Positions 5,036 to 6,558 of a DNA stretch of 6,558 nucleotides are shown here, one piece after another (the first letter of the stretch is position 1; each line of letters begins with the position of its first letter). The notes below the pieces were generated by a model, which worked only from the letters and a program-made list of their open reading frames with translations, did not search any database and had not been told where the DNA came from. The stretch is from assembly GCA_031260865.1 (NCBI GenBank), contig JAISKQ010000009.1:1-6558 (forward strand), written 5' to 3'. The DNA is from Prevotella sp. (lineage in GTDB: Bacteria; Bacteroidota; Bacteroidia; Bacteroidales; Dysgonomonadaceae). A program made the translations under genes and the position numbers.

Positions 5036-5854
5036 CTATATGTTCTTGGCTTTATAGTTATCATTTAGCCTTTTCACCTTGCTCATCTGTGTTGTAGCAT
5101 CATGGCAATAAATCAGGGTATAACCCTCTTTTTCGGCTTCGCTCAGGAATCTTACCTTCTCTTGCAGAGACGTCAGTGCACATACATCATAAGCTGAGAT
5201 CCACTCTAAAGGCACATGCGAGCAGGTTGGAATAAGGTCTCCGGGAAAAGCATATATCCCAGTGCCGGTTTCTATGTATGCCGCTAATTGCCCCGCGCTA
5301 TGTCCGTCGAACAGCCGCAGGTGGAAATGTTCATATAGCTTAATATCAGTCTCTACCAGCCTAAGCTGTCCCGCGTCATATATGGGTTGTATGTTATCGG
5401 CGAATATAGAGTCAGCCTCCAGGCGGTTTGGGTTCAGGTAGTTATCCCATTGTTTCCGGCTGAGCCAATAGCGCGCGTTTGGAAAAGAAGGGACAATATT
5501 CCCATGCTCGTCTTTTCGTGTCGCATAGCCGCAATGGTCAAAATGCAAGTGAGTTAGCACCACATCCGTTATGTTGGTGGCTTCATAGCCGTATTCTTTT
5601 ATCTTGTCTGTTATATTGACCAACGAATGAGGCTTGTAGTAAGATACCCTATCTGTATGTTTATCGCCCATACCCGTGTCGATCAGTATCCTGTTGTCTT
5701 CAGACACAGCCAGTACGCAGCGCATAGCCAACAAACACCGGTTTTGTTCGTCACTCGTGTATTTTCGTTTCCATGCCCGTTTGGGTATAGCGCCGAACAT
5801 CGCGCCCCCATCCGCCATGATGTACCCGCTCTCTATAATCTTTAGTTCAAACAT
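5036..5854 (-). CDS. Metallo-beta-lactamase-fold hydrolase
   Basis: A cytoplasmic hydrolase of the MBL superfamily, 272 residues from the chosen start. The metal motif is THLHFDH (H102, H104, D106, H107). Further ligands are H185 in DGHSAGQ, D206 in FPGDLIPT and H251 in YCHD, so the two-metal site is complete. DTGMGDK (59-65) is the usual strand and turn before it. The family covers lactonases, MBL-type phosphodiesterases and other hydrolases, and the substrate cannot be assigned; an AHL-lactonase-like role is only one possibility. I chose ATG 5854 because the following MFELKIIESG...DGGAMFG matches the usual domain start. ATG 5869 adds five residues and is a close alternative with better A-rich context. 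The frame also stays open to TTG 5899. No signal peptide is present. Confidence 0.88.
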   Translation of the reverse strand: MFELKIIESGYIMADGGAMFGAIPKRAWKRKYTSDEQNRCLLAMRCVLAVSEDNRILIDTGMGDKHTDRVSYYKPHSLVNITDKIKEYGYEATNITDVVLTHLHFDHCGYATRKDEHGNIVPSFPNARYWLSRKQWDNYLNPNRLEADSIFADNIQPIYDAGQLRLVETDIKLYEHFHLRLFDGHSAGQLAAYIETGTGIYAFPGDLIPTCSHVPLEWISAYDVCALTSLQEKVRFLSEAEKEGYTLIYCHDATTQMSKVKRLNDNYKAKNI

Positions 5855-5997
5855 GCTGCTAAGGTACATATTTCTATTTCTCAATCCTCCGAAAAACAAA
5901 ATTTTATCTACAAGAGTATCCCCAATGGGTAACGATATAGAAACGAGCGAACCACGTTGTTCTGCTGCGTTTTACCGTTGTTTCAAATAACTCACGA

Positions 5998-6026
5998 CAA
6001 AGATGCTGCTTTTTTGGGAAAAACAA
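5998..6026 (-). promoter_or_regulatory. Possible promoter of the hydrolase gene
   Basis: On the minus strand TTTG (6026-6023) is followed after 17 bp by CATCTTTG (6005-5998), which differs from TAnnTTTG at the first base and has a slightly short spacer. Transcription would start near 5991, about 120-140 bases before the likely start codons. It lies back to back with the xre promoter. Confidence 0.35.
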
Positions 6027-6045
6027 AAAATAATCAATATATTTG
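6013..6045 (+). promoter_or_regulatory. Promoter of the xre-hsdM operon
   Basis: TTTG (6013-6016), a 21-bp spacer and TATATTTG (6038-6045) match the Bacteroidota consensus. The expected start near 6052 gives a leader of only about 15 bases before the ATG at 6067. No other promoter is seen before hsdM, so this one probably drives the restriction genes too. Confidence 0.8.
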
Positions 6046-6066
6046 CTTATTATCAAGAAAAAAGCA

Positions 6067-6285
6067 ATGAAAGAAATTAATCGACTCAAAGTAGTTCTTG
6101 TTGAACAGCACAAGACAGGTATATGGTTGGCAAATTCCATAAACAAAGATGTAGCAACGGTTTCGCGTTAGTGTTCCAATGTAACGCAACCTCCACTTAA
6201 AGTGCTGTTTGAGATAGCAGAATTGTTGGATGTGGACATAAAAGATTTGCTCATTTCAACGAAAAAACACAAGAGAGACGATTGA
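6067..6285 (+). pseudogene. XRE-family helix-turn-helix regulator interrupted by an in-frame TAG
   Basis: Small DNA-binding regulator of the XRE (Cro/cI) type that precedes type I restriction operons in many Bacteroidota. Reading from ATG 6067 gives MKEINRLKVVLVEQHKTGIW, then a helix-turn-helix with KDVATVSR (27-34), where codon 35 is TAG (6169-6171). The same frame continues without further stops as CSNVTQPPLKVLFEIAELLD and VDIKDLLISTKK to TGA 6283-6285, 72 residues in all if read through. The downstream part is the normal second half of the domain, so the stop is a recent point change. Related proteins, from memory, have tryptophan here, and TGG to TAG is one base change. The 34-residue product would lose the end of the recognition helix and the dimer part. 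No ATG restart in frame is seen; GTG 6202 is a weak one. The hydrolase gene in this window ends in TAG, arguing against TAG being a sense codon. Confidence 0.85.
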
Positions 6286-6305
6286 TTTGAATTGACAACA
6301 TAAAT

Positions 6306-6311
6306 AAAGGA
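6306..6311 (+). promoter_or_regulatory. Ribosome binding site of hsdM
   Basis: AAAGGA lies 8 bases ahead of the hsdM ATG at 6320 and supports that start. It is one of the few clear Shine-Dalgarno-like sites in the window. Confidence 0.6.
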
Positions 6312-6319
6312 ATAATTGA

Positions 6320-6558
6320 ATGAGTAAAGAACAAGAGCGTGCGGAACTACACCGCGCCATCTGGCAAATTGCAAACGACCTGCGTGGCTCCGTGGACGGA
6401 TGGGATTTCAAATCGTATGTGTTGGGGATGCTGTTTTACCGGTTTATTTCGGAAAACCTGACCATCTATATCAACAAAGAAGAACAACGGACAGGAAACG
6501 ACCTTTTCGATTACGCCAAAATAACCGACAAAGAAGCCGAATTTGGCAGAGAAACAAC
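6320..6558 (+). CDS. hsdM: Type I restriction-modification methyltransferase subunit HsdM, N-terminal part, cut by window edge
   Basis: First 79 codons of the DNA adenine methyltransferase subunit of a type I restriction-modification system. HsdM joins HsdS and HsdR, methylating the recognition sequence that HsdS reads and protecting the host from HsdR cleavage. The visible part is the helical N-terminal HsdM domain: HRAIWQIANDLRGSVDGWDF (11-30), YVLGMLFYRFISENL (33-47) and NDLFDYAKITDKEAEFG (60-76). The catalytic part with the SAM motif and NPPF lies beyond the window; full-length HsdM is about 500 residues. The gene follows the interrupted xre gene by 34 bp, is in the same orientation and seems to share its promoter. 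No frameshift is seen in the visible part. Confidence 0.93.
   Translation, partial: MSKEQERAELHRAIWQIANDLRGSVDGWDFKSYVLGMLFYRFISENLTIYINKEEQRTGNDLFDYAKITDKEAEFGRET

Noticed and set aside
5627..5990. Two plus-strand ORFs opposite the hydrolase start
   Set aside because: They overlap the conserved hydrolase N-terminal half in antisense and lack a promoter or recognisable domain.
6067..6285. TAG read as a sense codon (recoded genetic code)
   Set aside because: The hydrolase gene ends in TAG (5036-5038) right next to the terminator hairpin, and nothing else in the window suggests recoding.
5904..6374. Two minus-strand ORFs (5904-6146 and 6168-6374)
   Set aside because: They are antisense to the xre and hsdM coding sequence and its promoter, and their products look like translation of non-coding frames.

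Overview
The window looks like chromosomal DNA from a member of the Bacteroidota, probably the order Bacteroidales. It is AT-rich, and most genes are preceded by the phylum's distinctive promoter (a -7 box of the form TAnnTTTG, with TTTG about 19-21 bp upstream). Start regions are A-rich with few strong Shine-Dalgarno sequences. I cannot name the genus from sequence alone.

Left part (about 30-2268, minus strand): one operon reading leftward. It encodes an ABC transporter ATPase, a six-segment membrane permease, a YtrA-type GntR repressor and a previously uncalled 35-residue single-helix membrane peptide. It ends in a hairpin that can terminate on both strands. The operon starts at a near-consensus promoter whose start point is covered by a 26-bp imperfect palindrome, which is very likely the GntR operator. 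The picture is a self-repressed transporter that opens on an unknown signal.

Middle (2246-4241): a divergent AT-rich region leads to a plus-strand AraC-family regulator. After it come about 830 bp with no convincing conserved gene but much structure: a promoter followed by a possible short transcript and a 52-codon ORF, a small inverted-repeat element with a tandem 18-mer inside, three copies of an 11-mer, and two copies of a 50-bp repeat, each carrying a promoter-like box. This looks like a repeat-rich island or remnants of non-autonomous elements.

Right-centre (4112-5854): a pirin-family cupin protein with a strong promoter inside an inverted repeat converges on a metallo-beta-lactamase-fold hydrolase. 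The two genes share a terminator hairpin.

Right end (6013-6558): a consensus promoter drives a small XRE-type helix-turn-helix gene, followed by the first 79 codons of hsdM, the methyltransferase subunit of a type I restriction-modification system that continues beyond the window. The xre gene has an in-frame TAG at codon 35, where a tryptophan codon seems likely, so the putative controller of the restriction system appears broken. This is the most notable observation in the window. I did not find a clearly new multi-gene system. The best candidates for undescribed biology are the membrane microprotein, the repeat island and the interrupted restriction controller.
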